Shown: in pieces, positions 1-14,700 of the stretch
How the letters are laid out: every line of letters starts with the position of its first letter
How positions within the stretch are numbered: the first letter of the stretch is position 1
DNA from: Apostichopus japonicus
Taxonomy: Eukaryota; Echinodermata; Holothuroidea; Aspidochirotida; Stichopodidae
DNA: 64,000 nucleotides
Assembly: GCF_037975245.1 (NCBI RefSeq)
Contig: NC_092563.1
Span: 17,223,594 to 17,287,593 of the forward strand
Reading direction: 5' to 3'
Program-made: the position numbers and the translations under genes
The notes under the pieces: model-generated
Told to the model about the DNA's origin: nothing
Seen by the model: only the letters and a program-made list of their open reading frames with translations
The model's database searches: none

Positions 1-2566
1 ACGGTTAGAATATATCAAATACATAACCCACCCACTAACCCTGGCCCCCCCCCGCCTCTTCTTCTGGTGGCATCTTCCTGCGTCTGTATCCGTCTTCTTC
101 TGCATCTGAAACAACAAGGCAAGAAAAACAGTTAGAACATATCAAATACATAACCCACCCACTAACCCTGGGACCCCCCTCCCTCTTCTTCTGGTGGCAT
201 CGTCCTGCGTCTTTATCCGTCTTCTTCTGCATCTGAAACAACAAGGCTAGAGAAACATTTAGCACATATCAAATACATAACCCACCCACTAACCCTGGGA
301 AACCCCTCCCCTCGTCTTCTTCTGGTGGCATCGTCCTGCGTCTTTATCCGTCTTCTTCTGCATCTGAAACAACAAGGCAAGAAAAACAGTTAAAACATAT
401 TAAATACATAACCCACCCACTAACCCTGGGACCCCCCTCCCTCTTCTTCTGGTCGCATCGTCCTGCGTCTTTATCCGTCTTCTTCTGCATCTGAAAAAAC
501 AAGGCTAGAAAAACGGTTAGAACATATGAAATACATAACCCACCCACTAACCCTGGGACCCCCCCCCGTCTTCTTCTGGTGGCATCGTCCTGCGTCTTTA
601 TCCGTCTTCTTCTGCATCTGAAACAACAAGGCAAGAAAAACAGTAAGAACATATCAAATACATAACCCACCCACTAACCCTGGGACCCCCCCGCCCTCTT
701 CTTCTGGTGGCATCGTCCTGCGTCTTTATCCGTCTTCTTCTGCATCTGAAACAACAAGGCAAGAAAAACAGTTAGCACATATCAAATACATAAACCACCC
801 ACTAACCCTGGGAACCCCCCCCCCTCGTCTTCTTCTGGTGGCATCGTCCTGCGTCTGTATCCGTCTTCTTCTGCATCTGAAATAACAAGGCAAGAAAAAC
901 AGTTAAAACATATTAAATACATAACCCACCCACTAACCCTGGAACCCCCCTCCCTCTTCTTCTGGTGGCATCGTCCTGCGTCTTTATCTGTCTTCTTCTG
1001 CATCTGAAACAACAAGGCTAGAAAAACAGTTAGCACATATCAAATACATAACCCACCCACTAACCCTGGGAACCCCCCCCCCCCCCTCGTCTTCTTCTGG
1101 TGGCATCGTCCTGCGTCTTTATCCGTCTTCTTCTGCATCTGAAACAACAAGGGAAGAAAAACAGTTAAAACATATTAAATACATAACCCACCCACTAACC
1201 CTGGGACCTCCCTCCCTCTTCTTCTGGTCGCATCGTCCTGCGTCTTTATCCGTCTTCTTCTGCATCTGAAAAAACAAGGCTAGAAAAACGGTTAGAACAT
1301 ATGAAATACATAACCCACCCACTAACCCTGGGACCCCCCCCCCCGTCTTCTTCTGGTGGCATCGTCCTTCGTCTTTATCCGTCTTCTTCTGCATCTGAAA
1401 CAACAAGGCAAGAAAAACGGTTAGAACATATCAAATACATAACCCACCCACTAACCCTGGGACCCCCCCTCTTCTTCTGGTGGCATCATCCTGCGTCTTT
1501 ATCCGTCTTCTTCTGCATCTGAAACAACAAGGCAAGAAAAACAGTTAGAACATATCAAATACATAACCCACCCACTAACCCTGAGACCCACCCCCGTCTT
1601 CTTCTGGTGGCATCGTCCTGCGTCTTTATCCGTCTTCTTCTGCATATGAAACAACAAGGCAAGAAAAACGGTTAGAACATATCAAATACTGGGACCCCCC
1701 CCCCCCGTCTTCTTCTGGTGGCATCATCCTGCGTCTGTATCCGTCTTCTTCTGCATCTGAAACAACAAGGCAAGTAAAACGGTTAGAACATATCAAAAAC
1801 ATAACCCACCCACTAACCCTGGGACCCCCCCCTCTTCTTTTGGTGGCATCTTCCTGCGTCTGTATCCGTCTTCTTCTGCATCTGAAACAACAAGGCAAGA
1901 AAAACAGTTAGAACATATCAAATACATAACCCACCCACTAACCCTGGGACCCCCCCCCCCGTCTTCTTCTGGTGGCATCGTCCTGCGTCTTTATCCGTCT
2001 TCTTCTGCATCTGAAACAACAAGGCAAGAAAAACAGTTAGCACATATCAAATACATAACCCACCCACTAACCCTGGGACCCCACTTCTTCTGGTGGCATC
2101 TTCCTGCGTCTGTATCCGTCTTCTTCTGCATCTGAAACAACAAGGCAAAAAAAACAGTTAGAACATATCAAATACATAACCCACCCACTAACCCTGTAAC
2201 CCCCCACCTCCCCCCGTCTTCTTCTGGTGGAATCATCCTGCGTCTTTATCCGTCTTCTTCTGCATCTGAAACAACAAGGCAAGAAAAACGGTTAGAACAT
2301 ATCAAATACATAACCCACCGACTAACCCTGGGACCTCCCCCCCGCCTCTTCTTCTGGTGGCATCTTCCTGCGTCTGTATCCGTCTTCTTCTGCATCTGAA
2401 ACAACAAGGCAAGAAAAACAGAACATATCAAATACATAACCCACCCACTAACCCTGGGACCCCCCTCCCTCTTCTTCTGGTGGCATCGTCCTGCGTCTTT
2501 ATCCGTCTTCTTCTGCATCTGAAACAACAAGGCAAGAAAAACAGTTAGAACATATCAAATACATAA

Positions 2567-2592
2567 CCCACCCACTAACCCTGGGACCCCCC
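2567..2592 (-). other. Representative G-quadruplex motif of the satellite
   Basis: On the minus strand a run of five or more G is followed by TCCCA, GGG, TTAGT, GGG, T, GGG. This fits the standard four-run motif with loops of 5, 5 and 1. The same arrangement occurs in nearly every monomer, so the array holds on the order of 140 such motifs on one strand, and i-motif potential on the other. It overlaps the donor-like GTTAGT. Confidence 0.8.
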
Positions 2593-2706
2593 TCCCTCTT
2601 CTTCTGGTGGCATCGTCCTGCGTCTTTATCCGTCTTCTTCTGCATCTGAAACAACAAGGCTAGAAAAACAGTTAGCACATATCAAATACATAACCCAACC
2701 ACTAAC
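2580..2706 (-). other. Representative satellite monomer read as exon plus mini-intron
   Basis: On the minus strand, 2646-2706 is a 61-nt GT-AG segment. It has a donor-like GTTAGT, a branch-point-like TTCTAAC (here TGCTAAC), a pyrimidine-rich tract and CAG. It is followed by 2580-2645, a 66-nt stretch starting ATGCAGAAGAAGACGG and ending CCCAGG before the next GTTAGT. Because 66 is a multiple of three and the splice phase would be 0, a spliced series of this class (those with a CCCCCCTCCCTC run) would encode a 22-residue repeat starting MQKKTDKDAGRC and ending GGPR. Units with other poly-C lengths would shift frame. The 61-nt segment is homologous to the 3' end of the long intron-like spacers, so it may be only an intron tail and not a complete intron. 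Confidence 0.45.
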
Positions 2707-5700
2707 CCTGGGAACCCCCACCCCCCTCGTCTTCTTCTGGTGGCATCGTCCTGCGTCTTTATCCGTCTTCTTCTGCATCTGAAACAACAAGGGAAGAAAA
2801 ACAGTTAAAACATATTAAATACATAACCCACCCACTAACCCTGGGACCTCCCTCCGTCTTCTTCTGGTGGCATCGTCCTGCGTCTTTATCCGTCTTCTTC
2901 TGCATCTGAAAAAACAAGGCTAGAAAAACGGTTAGAACATATGAAATACATAACCCACCCACTAACCCTGGGACCCCCCCCCCGTCTTCTTCTGGTGGCA
3001 TCGTCCTGCGTCTTTATCCGTCTTCTTCTGCATCTGAAACAACAAGGCAAGAAAAACGGTTAGAACATATCAAATACATAACCCACCCACTAACCCTGGG
3101 ACCCCCCCCCCCCGTCTTCTTCTGGTGGCATCGTCCTGCGTCTTTATCCGTCTTCTTCTGCATCTGAAACAACAAGGCAAGAAAAACGGTTAGAACATAT
3201 CAAATACATAACCCACCCACTAACCCTGGGACCCCCCCCCCCGTCTTCTTCTGGTGGCATCGTCCTGCGTCTTTATCCGTCTTCTTCTGCATCTGAAACA
3301 ACAAGGCAAGAAAAACGGTTAGAACATATCAAATACATAACCCACCCACTAACCCTGGGACCCCCCCCCGTCTTCTTCTGGTGGCATCGTCCTGCGTCTT
3401 TATCCGTCTTCTTCTGCATCTGAAACAACAAGGCAAGAAAAACGGTTAGAACATATCAAATACATAACCCACCCACTAACCCTGGGACCCCGTCTCTTCT
3501 TCTGGTGGCATCTTCCTGCGTCTGTATCCGTCTTCTTCTGCATCTGAAACAACAAGGCAAGAAAAACAGTTAGAACATATCAAATACATAACCCACCCAC
3601 TAACCCTGGGACCCCCCTCCCTCTTCTTCTGGTGGCATCGTCCTGCGTCTTTATCCGTCTTCTTCTGCATCTGAAACAACAAGGCTAGAGAAACATTTAG
3701 CACATATCAAATACATAACCCACCCACTAACCCTGGGAAACCCCTCCCCTCGTCTTCTTCTGGTGGCATCGTCCTGCGTCTTTATCCGTCTTCTTCTGCA
3801 TCTGAAACAACAAGGCAAGAAAAACAGTTAAAACATATTAAATACATAACCCACCCACTAACCCTGGGACCCCCCTCCCTCTTCTTCTGGTCGCATCGTC
3901 CTGCGTCTTTATCCGTCTTCTTCTGCATCTGAAAAAACAAGGCTAGAAAAACGGTTAGAACATATGAAATACATAACCCACCCACTAACCCTGGGACCCC
4001 CCCCCCCCCCCCGTCTTCTTCTGGTGGCATCGTCCTGCGTCTTTATCCGTCTTCTTCTGCATCTGAAACAACAAGGCAAGAAAAACAGTAAGAACATATC
4101 AAATACATAACCCACCCACTAACCCTGGGACCCCCCCGCCCTCTTCTTCTGGTGGCATCGTCCTGCGTCTTTATCCGTCTTCTTCTGCATCTGAAACAAC
4201 AAGGCAAGAAAAACAGTTAGCACATATCATATACATAAACCACCCACTAACCCTGGGAACCCCCCCCCCCCTCGTCTTCTTCTGGTGGCATCGTCCTGCG
4301 TCTGTATCCGTCTTCTTCTGCATCTGAAATAACAAGGCAAGAAAAACAGTTAAAACATATTAAATACATAACCCACCCACTAACCCTGGGAACCCCCCTC
4401 CCTCTTCTTCTGGTGGCATCGTCCTGCGTCTTTATCTGTCTTCTTCTGCATCTGAAACAACAAGGCTAGAAAAACAGTTAGCACATATCAAATACATAAC
4501 CCACCCACTAACCCTGGGAACCCCCCCCCTCGTCTTCTTCTGGTGGCATCGTCCTGCGTCTTTATCCGTCTTCTTCTGCATCTGAAACAACAAGGGAAGA
4601 AAAACAGTTAAAACATATTAAATACATAACCCACCCACTAACCCTGGGACCTCCCTCCCTCTTCTTCTGGTGGCATCGTCCTGCGTCTTTATCCGTCTTC
4701 TTCTGCATCTGAAAAAACAAGGCTAGAAAAACGGTTAGAACATATGAAATACATAACCCACCCACTAACCCTGGGACCCCCCCCCCCGTCTTCTTCTGGT
4801 GGCATCGTCCTTCGTCTTTATCCGTCTTCTTCTGCATCTGAAACAACAAGGCAAGAAAAACGGTTAGAACATATCAAATACATAACCCACCCACTAACCC
4901 TAGGACCCCCCCCCCCCGTCTTCTTTTGGTGGCATCGTCCTGCGTCTTTATCCGTCTTCTTCTGCATCTGAAACAACAAGGCAAGAAAAACAGAACATAT
5001 CAAATACATAACCCACCCACTAACCCTGGGACCCCCCCCCCCGTCTTCTTCTGGTGGCATCGTCCTGCGTCTTTATCCGTCTTCTTCTGCATCTGAAACA
5101 ACAAGGCAAGAAAAACGGTTAGAACATATCAAATACATAACCCACCCACTAACCCTGGGACCCCCCCCCCCGTCTTCTTCTGGTGGCATCGTCCTGCGTC
5201 TTTATCCGTCTTCTTCTGCATCTGAAACAACAAGGCAAGAAAAACGGTTAGAACATATCAAATACATAACCCACCCACTAACCCTGGGACCCCCCCTCTT
5301 CTTCTGGTGGCATCATCCTGCGTCTTTATCCGTCTTCTTCTGCATCTGAAACAACAAGGCAAGAAAAACAGTTAGAACATATCAAATACATAACCCACCC
5401 ACTAACCCTGAGACCCACCCCCGTCTTCTTCTGGTGGCATCGTCCTGCGTCTTTATCCGTCTTCTTCTGCATATGAAACAACAAGGCAAGAAAAACGGTT
5501 AGAACATATCAAATACTGGGACCCCCCCCGTCTTCTTCTGGTGGCATCATCCTGCGTCTGTATCCGTCTTCTTCTGCATCTGAAACAACAAGGCAAGTAA
5601 AACGGTTAGAACATATCAAAAACATAACCCACCCACTAACCCTGGGACCCCCCCCCCCCTCTTCTTTTGGTGGCATCTTCCTGCGTCTGTATCCGTCTTC

Positions 5701-8700
5701 TTCTGCATCTGAAACAACAAGGCAAGAAAAACAGTTAGAACATATCAAATACATAACCCACCCACTAACCCTGGGACCCCCCCCCCCGTCTTCTTCTGGT
5801 GGCATCGTCCTGCGTCTTTATCCGTCTTCTTCTGCATCTGAAACAACAAGGCAAGAAAAACAGTTAGCACATATCAAATACATAACCCACCCACTAACCC
5901 TGGGACCCCACTTCTTCTGGTGGCATCTTCCTGCGTCTGTATCCGTCTTCTTCTGCATCTGAAACAACAAGGCAAAAAAAACAGTTAGAACATATCAAAT
6001 ACATAACCCACCCACTAACCCTGTAACCCCCCACCTCCCCCCGTCTTCTTCTGGTGGAATCATCCTGCGTCTTTATCCGTCTTCTTCTGCATCTGAAACA
6101 ACAAGGCAAGAAAAACGGTTAGAACATATCAAATACATAACCCAAAGACTAACCCTGGGACCTCCCCCCCGCCTCTTCTTCTGGTGGCATCTTCCTGCGT
6201 CTGTATCCGTCTTCTTCTGCATCTGAAACAACAAGGCAAGAAAAACAGAACATATCAAATACATAACCCACCCACTAACCCTGGGACCCCCCTCCCTCTT
6301 CTTCTGGTGGCATCGTCCTGCGTCTTTATCCGTCTTCTTCTGCATCTGAAACAACAAGGCAAGAAAAACAGTTAGAACATATCAAATACATAACCCACCC
6401 ACTAACCCTGGGACCCCCCTCCCTCTTCTTCTGGTGGCATCGTCCTGCGTCTTTATCCGTCTTCTTCTGCATCTGAAACAACAAGGCTAGAAAAACAGTT
6501 AGCACATATCAAATACATAACCCAACCACTAACCCTGGGAACCCCCACCCCCCTCGTCTTCTTCTGGTGGCATCGTCCTGCGTCTTTATCCGTCTTCTTC
6601 TGCATCTGAAACAACAAGGGAAGAAAAACAGTTAAAACATATTAAATACATAACCCACCCACTAACCCTGGGACCTCCCTCCCTCTTCTTCTGGTGGCAT
6701 CGTCCTGCGTCTTTATCCGTCTTCTTCTGCATCTGAAAAAACAAGGCTAGAAAAACGGTTAGAACATATGAAATACATAACCCACCCACTAACCCTGGGA
6801 CCCCCCCCCCCCGTCTTCTTCTGGTGGCATCGTCCTGCGTCTTTATCCGTCTTCTTCTGCATCTGAAACAACAAGGCAAGAAAAACGGTTAGAACATATC
6901 AAATACATAACCCACCCACTAACCCTGGGACCCCCCCCCCCGTCTTCTTCTGGTGGCATCGTCCTGCGTCTTTATCCGTCTTCTTCTGCATCTGAAACAA
7001 CAAGGCAAGAAAAACGGTTAGAACATATCAAATACATAACCCACCCACTAACCCTGGGACCCCCCCCCCGTCTTCTTCTGGTGGCATCGTCCTGCGTCTT
7101 TATCCGTCTTCTTCTGCATCTGAAACAACAAGGCAAGAAAAACGGTTAGAACATATCAAATACATAACCCACCCACTAACCCTGGGACCCCCCCCCCCGT
7201 CTTCTTCTGGTGGCATCGTCCTGCGTCTTTATCCGTCTTCTTCTGCATCTGAAACAACAAGGCAAGAAAAACGGTTAGAACATATCAAATACATAACCCA
7301 CCCACTAACCCTGGGAACCCCGCCCCGTCTTCTTCTGGTGGCATCGTCCTGCGTCTGTATCCGTCTTCTTCTGCATCTGAAACAACAAGGCAAGAAAAAC
7401 AGTTAGAACATATCAAATACATAACCCACCCACTAACCCTGGGACCCCCCTCCCTCTTCTTCTGGTGGCATCGTCCTGCGTCTTTATCCGTCTTCTTCTG
7501 CATCTGAAACAACAAGGCTAGAAAAACAGTTAGCACATATCAAATACATAACCCAACCACTAACCCTGGGAACCCCCCCCCCCCCTCGTCTTCTTCTGGT
7601 GGCATCGTCCTGCGTCTTTATCCGTCTTCTTCTGCATCTGAAACAACAAGGCAAGAAAAACAGTTAAAACATATTAAATACATAACCCACCCACTAACCC
7701 TGGGACCTCCCTCCCTCTTCTTCTGGTGGCATCGTCCTGCGTCTTTATCCGTCTTCTTCTGCATCTGAAACAACAAGGCAAGAAAAACGGTTAGAACATA
7801 TCAAATACATAACCCACCCACTAACCCTGGGACCCCCCCCCCCGTCTTCTTCTGGTGGCATCGTCCTGCGTCTTTATCCGTCTTCTTCTGCATCTGAAAC
7901 AACAAGGCAAGAAAAACGGTTAGAACATATCAAATACATAACCCACCCACTAACCCTGGGACCCCCCCTCTTCTTCTGGTGGCATCATCCTGCGTCTTTA
8001 TCCGTCTTCTTCTGCATCTGAAACAACAAGGCAAGAAAAACAGTTAGAACATATCAAATACATAACCCACCCACTAACCCTGAGACCCACCCCCGTCTTC
8101 TTCTGGTGGCATCGTCCTGCGTCTTTATCCGTCTTCTTCTGCATATGAAACAACAAGGCAAGAAAAACGGTTAGAACATATCAAATACTGGGACCCCCCC
8201 CCCGTCTTCTTCTGGTGGCATCGTCCTGCGTCTGTATCCGTCTTCTTCTGCATCTGAAACAACAAGGCAAGTAAAACGGTTAGAACATATCAAAAACATA
8301 ACCCACCCACTAACCCTGGGACCCCCCCCCTCTTCTTTTGGTGGCATCTTCCTGCGTCTGTATCCGTCTTCTTCTGCATCTGAAACAACAAGGCAAGAAA
8401 AACAGTTAGAACATATCAAATACATAACCCACCCACTAACCCTGGGACCCCCCCCCCCCCCGTCTTCTTCTGGTGGCATCGTCCTGCGTCTTTATCCGTC
8501 TTCTTCTGCATCTGAAACAACAAGGCAAGAAAAACAGTTAGCACATATCAAATACATAACCCACCCACTAACCCTGGGACCCCACTTCTTCTGGTGGCAT
8601 CTTCCTGCGTCTGTATCCGTCTTCTTCTGCATCTGAAACAACAAGGCAAAAAAAACAGTTAGAACATATCAAATACATAACCCACCCACTAACCCTGTAA

Positions 8701-11700
8701 CCCCCACCTCCCCCCGTCTTCTTCTGGTGGAATCATCCTGCGTCTTTATCCGTCTTCTTCTGCATCTGAAACAACAAGGCAAGAAAAACGGTTAGAACAT
8801 ATCAAATACATAACCCAAAGACTAACCCTGGGACCTCCCCCCCGCCTCTTCTTCTGGTGGCATCTTCCTGCGTCTGTATCCGTCTTCTTCTGCATCTGAA
8901 ACAACAAGGCAAGAAAAACAGAACATATCAAATACATAACCCACCCACTAACCCTGGGACCCCCCTCCCTCTTCTTCTGGTGGCATCGTCCTGCGTCTTT
9001 ATCCGTCTTCTTCTGCATCTGAAACAACAAGGCAAGAAAAACGGTTAGAACATATCAAATACATAACCCACCAACTAACCCTGGGACCCGCTTCCCTCTT
9101 CTTCTGGTGGCATCGTCCTGCGTCTTTATCCGTCTTCTTCTGCATCTGAAACAACAAGGCTAGAAAAACAGTTAGCACATATCAAATACATAACCCAACC
9201 ACTAACCCTGGGAACCCCCCCCCCTCGTCTTCTTCTGGTGGCATCGTCCTGCGTCTTTATCCGTCTTCTTCTGCATCTGAAAAAACAAGGCTAGAAAAAC
9301 GGTTAGAACATATGAAATACATAACCCACCCACTATCCCTGGGACCCCCCCTCCCCGTCTTCTTCTGGTGGCATCGTCCTTCGTCTTTATCCGTCTTCTT
9401 CTGCATCTGAAACAACAAGGCAAGAAAAACGGTTAGAACATATCAAATACATAACCCACCCACTAACCCTGGGACCCACCCCCCCCCCGTCTTCTTCTGG
9501 TGGCATCGTCCTGCGTCTTTATCCGTCTTCTTCTGCATCTGAAACAACAAGGCAAGAAAAACGGTTAGAACATATCAAATACATAACCCACCCACTAACC
9601 CTGGGCCCCCCCTCTTCTTCTGGTGGCATCATCCTGCGTCTTTATCCGTCTTCTTCTGCATCTAAAACAACAAGGCAAGAAAAACAGTTAGAGTATATCA
9701 AATACATAACCCATCCACTAACCCTGGGAACCCCCCCCCCCCCCTCGTCTTCTTCTGGTGGCATCGTCCTGCGTCTGTATCCGTCTTCTTCTGCATCTGA
9801 AACAACAAGGCAAGAAAAACAGTTAAAACATATTAAATACATAACCCACCCACTAACCCTGGGACCCCCCTCCCTCTTCTTCTGGTGGCATCGTCCTGCG
9901 TCATTATCCGTCTTCTTCTGCATCTGAAAAAACAAGGCTAGAAAAACGGTTAGAACATATGAAATACATAACCCACCCACTAACCCTGGGACTCCCCCCC
10001 CCCCCTCTTCTTCTGGTGGCATCATCCTGCGTCTTTATCCGTCTTCTTCTGCATCTGAAACAACAAGGCAAGAAAAACAGTTAAAACATATTAAATACAT
10101 AACCCACCCACTAACCCTGGGACCTCCCTCCCTCTTCTTCTGGTGGCATCGTCCTTCGTCTTTATCCGTCTTCTTCTGCATCTGAAACAACAAGGCAAGA
10201 AAAACGGTTAGAACATATCAAATACATAACCCACCCACTAACCCTGGGACCCCCCCCCCCCGTCTTCTTCTGGTGGCATCGTCCTGCGTCTTTATCCGTC
10301 TTCTTCTGCATCTGAAACAACAAGGCAAGAAAAACGGTTAGAACATATCAAATACATAACCCACCCACTAACCCTGGGCCCCCCCTCTTCTTCTGGTGGC
10401 ATCATCCTGCGTCTTTATCCGTCTTCTTCTGCATCTAAAACAACAAGGCAAGAAAAACAGTTAGAGTATATCAAATACATAACCAATCCACTAACCCTGG
10501 GAACCCCCCCCCCCTCGTCTTCTTCTGGTGGCATCGTCCTGCGTCTGTATCCGTCTTCTTCTGCATCTGAAACAACAAGGCAAGAAAAACAGTTAAAACA
10601 TATTAAATACATAACCCACCCACTAACCCTGGGACCCCCCTCCCTCTTCTTCTGGTGGCATCGTCCTGCGTCATTATCCGTCTTCTTCTGCATCTGAAAA
10701 AACAAGGCTAGAAAAACGGTTAGAACATATGAAATACATAACCCACCCACTAACCCTGGGACAACCCCCCCCCCCGTCTTCTTCTGGTGGCATCGTCCTG
10801 CGTCTTTATCCGTCTTCTTCTGCATCTGAAACAACAAGGCAAGAAAAACGGTTAGAACATATCAAATACATAACCCACCCACTAACCCTGGGACCCCCCC
10901 CCCGTCTTCTTCTGGTGGCATCGTCCTGCGTCTTTATCCGTCTTCTTCTGCATCTGAAACAACAAGGCAAGAAAAACGGTTAGAACATATCAAATACATA
11001 ACCCACCCACTAACCCTGGGACTCCCCCCCCTCTTCTTCTGGTGGCATCATCCTGCGTCTTTATCCGTCTTCTTCTGCATCTGAAACAACAAGGCAAGAA
11101 AAACAGTTAGAACATATCAAATACATAACCCACCCACTAACCCTGGGACCCCCCCTTCTTCTGGTGGCATCTTCCTGCGTCTGTATCCGTCTTCTTCTGC
11201 ATCTGAAACAACAAGGCAAAAAAAACAGTTAGAACATATCAAATACATAACCCACCCACTAACCCTGTAACCCCCAACCTCCCCCCGTCTTCTTCTGGTG
11301 GAATCATCCTGCGTCTTTATCCGTCTTCTTCTGCATCTGAAACAACAAGGCAAGAAAAACAGTTAGAACATATCAAATACATAACCCACCCACTAACCCT
11401 GGGACCTCCCCCCCGCCTCTTCTTCTGGTGGCATCTTCCTGCGTCTGTATCCGTCTTCTTCTGCATCTGAAACAACAAGGCAAGAAAAACAGTTAGAACA
11501 TATCAAATACATAACCCACCCACTAACCCTGGGACCCCCCTCCCTCTTCTTCTGGTGGCATCGTCCTGCGTCTTTATCCGTCTTCTTCTGCATCTGAAAC
11601 AACAAGGCAAGAAAAACAGTTAGAACATATCAAATACATAACCCACCCACTAACCCTGGGACCCCCCTCCCTCTTCTTCTGGTGGCATCGTCCTGCGTCT

Positions 11701-14700
11701 TTATCCGTCTTCTTCTGCATCTGAAACAACAAGGCAAGAAAAACAGTTAGCACATATCAAATACATAGCCCACCCACTAACCCTGGGAACCCCCCCCCCC
11801 CTCGTCTTCTTCTGGTGGCATCGTCCTGCGTCTGTATCCGTCTTCTTCTGCATCTGAAACAACAAGGCAAGAAAAACAGTTAAAACATATTAAATACATA
11901 ACCCACCCACTAACCCTGGGACCTCCCTCCCTCTTCTTCTGGTGGCATCGTCCTGCGTCTTTATCCGTCTTCTTCTGCATCTGAAAAAACAAGGCTAGAA
12001 AAACGGTTAGAACATATGAAATACATAACCCACCCACTAACCCTGGGACCCCCCCCGTCTTCTTCTGGTGGCATCGTCCTTCGTCTTTATCCGTCTTCTT
12101 CTGCATCTGAAACAACAAGGCAAGAAAAACGGTTAGAACATATCAAATACATAACCCACCCACTAACCCTGGGACCCCCCCCCCCCGTCTTCTTCTGGTG
12201 GCATCGTCCTGCGTCTTTATCCGTCTTCTTCTGCATCTGAAACAACAAGGCAAGAAAAAACGGTTAGAACATATCAAATACATAACCCACCCACTAACCC
12301 TGGGACCCCCCTCTTCTTCTGGTGGCATCATCCTGCGTCTTTATCCGTCTTCTTCTGCATCTGAAACAACAAGGCAAGAAAAACAGTTAGAACATATCAA
12401 ATAAATAACCCAACCACTAACCCTGGGACCTCCCCCCCCGCCTCTTCTTCTGGTGGCATCTTCCTGCGTCTGTATCCGTCTTCTTCTGCATCTGAAACAA
12501 CAAGGCAAGAAAAAAAGTTAGAATATATCAAATACATAACCCACCCACTAACCCTGGGCCCCCCCCCCCGCCTCTTCTTCTGGTGGCATCTTCCTGCGTC
12601 TGTATCCGTCTTCTTCTGCATCTGAAACAACAAGGCAAGAAAAACGGTTAGAACATATCAAATACATAACCCACCCACTAACCCTGGGACCCCCCTCCCT
12701 CTTCTTCTGGTGGCATCGTCCTGCGTCTTTATCCGTCTTCTTCTGCATCTGAAACAACAAGGCTAGAAAAACAGTTAGCACATATCAAATACATAACCCA
12801 CCCACTAACCCTGGGAACCCCCCCCCCCCCCTCGTCTTCTTCTGGTGGCATCGTCCTGCGTCTGTATCCGTCTTCTTCTGCATCTGAAACAACAAGGCAA
12901 GAAAAACAGTTAAAACATATTAAATACATAACCCACCCACTAACCCTGGGACCCCCCTCCCTCTTCTTCTGGTGGCATCGTCCTGCGTCTGTATCCGTCT
13001 TCTTCTGCATCTGAAACAACAAGGCAAGAAAAACAGTTAAAACATATTAAATACATAACCCACCCACTAACCCTGGGACCCCCCTCCCTCTTCTTCTGGT
13101 CACATCGTCCTGCGTCTTTATCCGTCTTCTTCTGCATCTGAAAAAACAAGGCTAGAAAAACAGTTAGAACATATCAAATACATAACCCACCCACTAACCC
13201 TGGGACCCCCCCCCCCGTCTTCTTCTGGTGGCATCGTCCTTCGTCTTTATCCGTCTTCTTCTGCATCTGAAACAACAAGGCAAGAAAAACGGTTAGAACA
13301 TATCAAATACATAACCCACCCACTAACCCTGGGACCCCCCCCGTCTTCTTCTGGTGGCATCGTCCTGCGTCTTTATCCGTCTTCTTCTGCATCTGAAACA
13401 ACAAGGCAAGAAAAACGGTTAGAACATATCAAATACATAACCCACCCACTAACCCTGGGACCCCCCCCCTCTTCTTCTGGTGGCATCGTCCTGCGTCTTT
13501 ATCCGTCTTCTTCTGCATCTGAAACAACAAGGCAAGAAAAACAGTTAGAACATATCAAATAAATAACCCACCCACTAACCCTGGGACCCCCCCCCGTCTT
13601 CTTCTGGTGGCATCGTCCTGCGTCTTTATCCGTCTTCTTCTGCATCTGAAACAACAAGGCAAGAAAAACAGTTAGCACATATCAAATACATAACCCACCC
13701 ACTAACCCTGGGACCCCCCAGTCTTCTGGTGGCATCTTCCTGCGTCTGTATCCGTCTTCTTCTGCATCTGAAACAACAAGGCAAAAAAAAAGCAGTTAGA
13801 ACATATCAAATACATAACCCACCCACTAACCCTGTAACCCCCCACCTCCCCCCGTCTTCTTCTGGTGGAATCATCCTGCGTCTTTATCCGTCTTCTTCTG
13901 CATCTGAAACAACAAGGCAAGAAAAACGGTTAGAACATATCAAATACATAACCCACCCACTAACCCTGGGACCTCCCCCCCGCCTCTTCTTCTGGTGGCA
14001 TCTTCCTGCGTCTGTATCCGTCTTCTTCTGCATCTGAAACAACAAGGCAAGAAAAACAGTTAGAACATATCAAATACATAACCCACCCACTAACCCTGGG
14101 ACCCCCCTCCCTCTTCTTCTGGTGGCATCGTCCTGCGTCTTTATCCGTCTTCTTCTGCATCTGAAACAACAAGGCAAGAAAAACAGTTAGAACATATCAA
14201 ATACATAACCCACCCACTAACCCTGGGACCCCCCTCCCTCTTCTTCTGGTGGCATCGTCCTGCGTCTTTATCCGTCTTCTTCTGCATCTGAAACAACAAG
14301 GCAAGAAAAACAGTTAGAACATATTAAATACATAACCCAACCACTAACCCTGGGACATCCCTCCCTCTTCTTCTGGTGGCATCGTCCTGCGTCTTTATCC
14401 GTCTTCTTCTGCATCTGAAAAACAAGGCTAGAAAAACGGTTAGAACATATGAAATACATAACCCACCCACTAACCCTGGGACCTCCCCCCCCCCCCCCCC
14501 GTCTTCTTCTGGTGGCATCGTCCTGCGTCTGTATCCGTCTTCTTCTGCATCTGAAACAACAAGGCAAGAAAAACGGTTAGAACATATCAAACACATAACC
14601 CACCCACTAACCCTGGGACCCCCCCCCCGTCTTCTTCTGGTGGCATCGTCCTGCGTCTGTATCCGTCTTCTTCTGCATCTGAAACAACAAGGCAAGAAAA

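Larger units (their letters stand above)
2191..13838. repeat. Higher-order repeat structure inside the satellite
   Basis: A rare monomer in which the usual CCCTGGGACC is CCCTGTAACC, followed by a C-rich ACCTCC stretch, recurs at 2191, 6018, 8692, 11262 and 13829. The spacings are 3827, 2674, 2570 and 2567 bp. The last two equal about 20 monomers. The first interval is longer because blocks of monomers are added. Other marker monomers (CATATGAAAC near 1641, 5468 and 8140; AGAGAAACATTTAGC near 247 and 3685) keep the same order. The marker at 241 versus 3679 gives an offset of 3438, while later markers in the same pair give 3827, so about three monomers were gained inside that interval. Confidence 0.88.
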
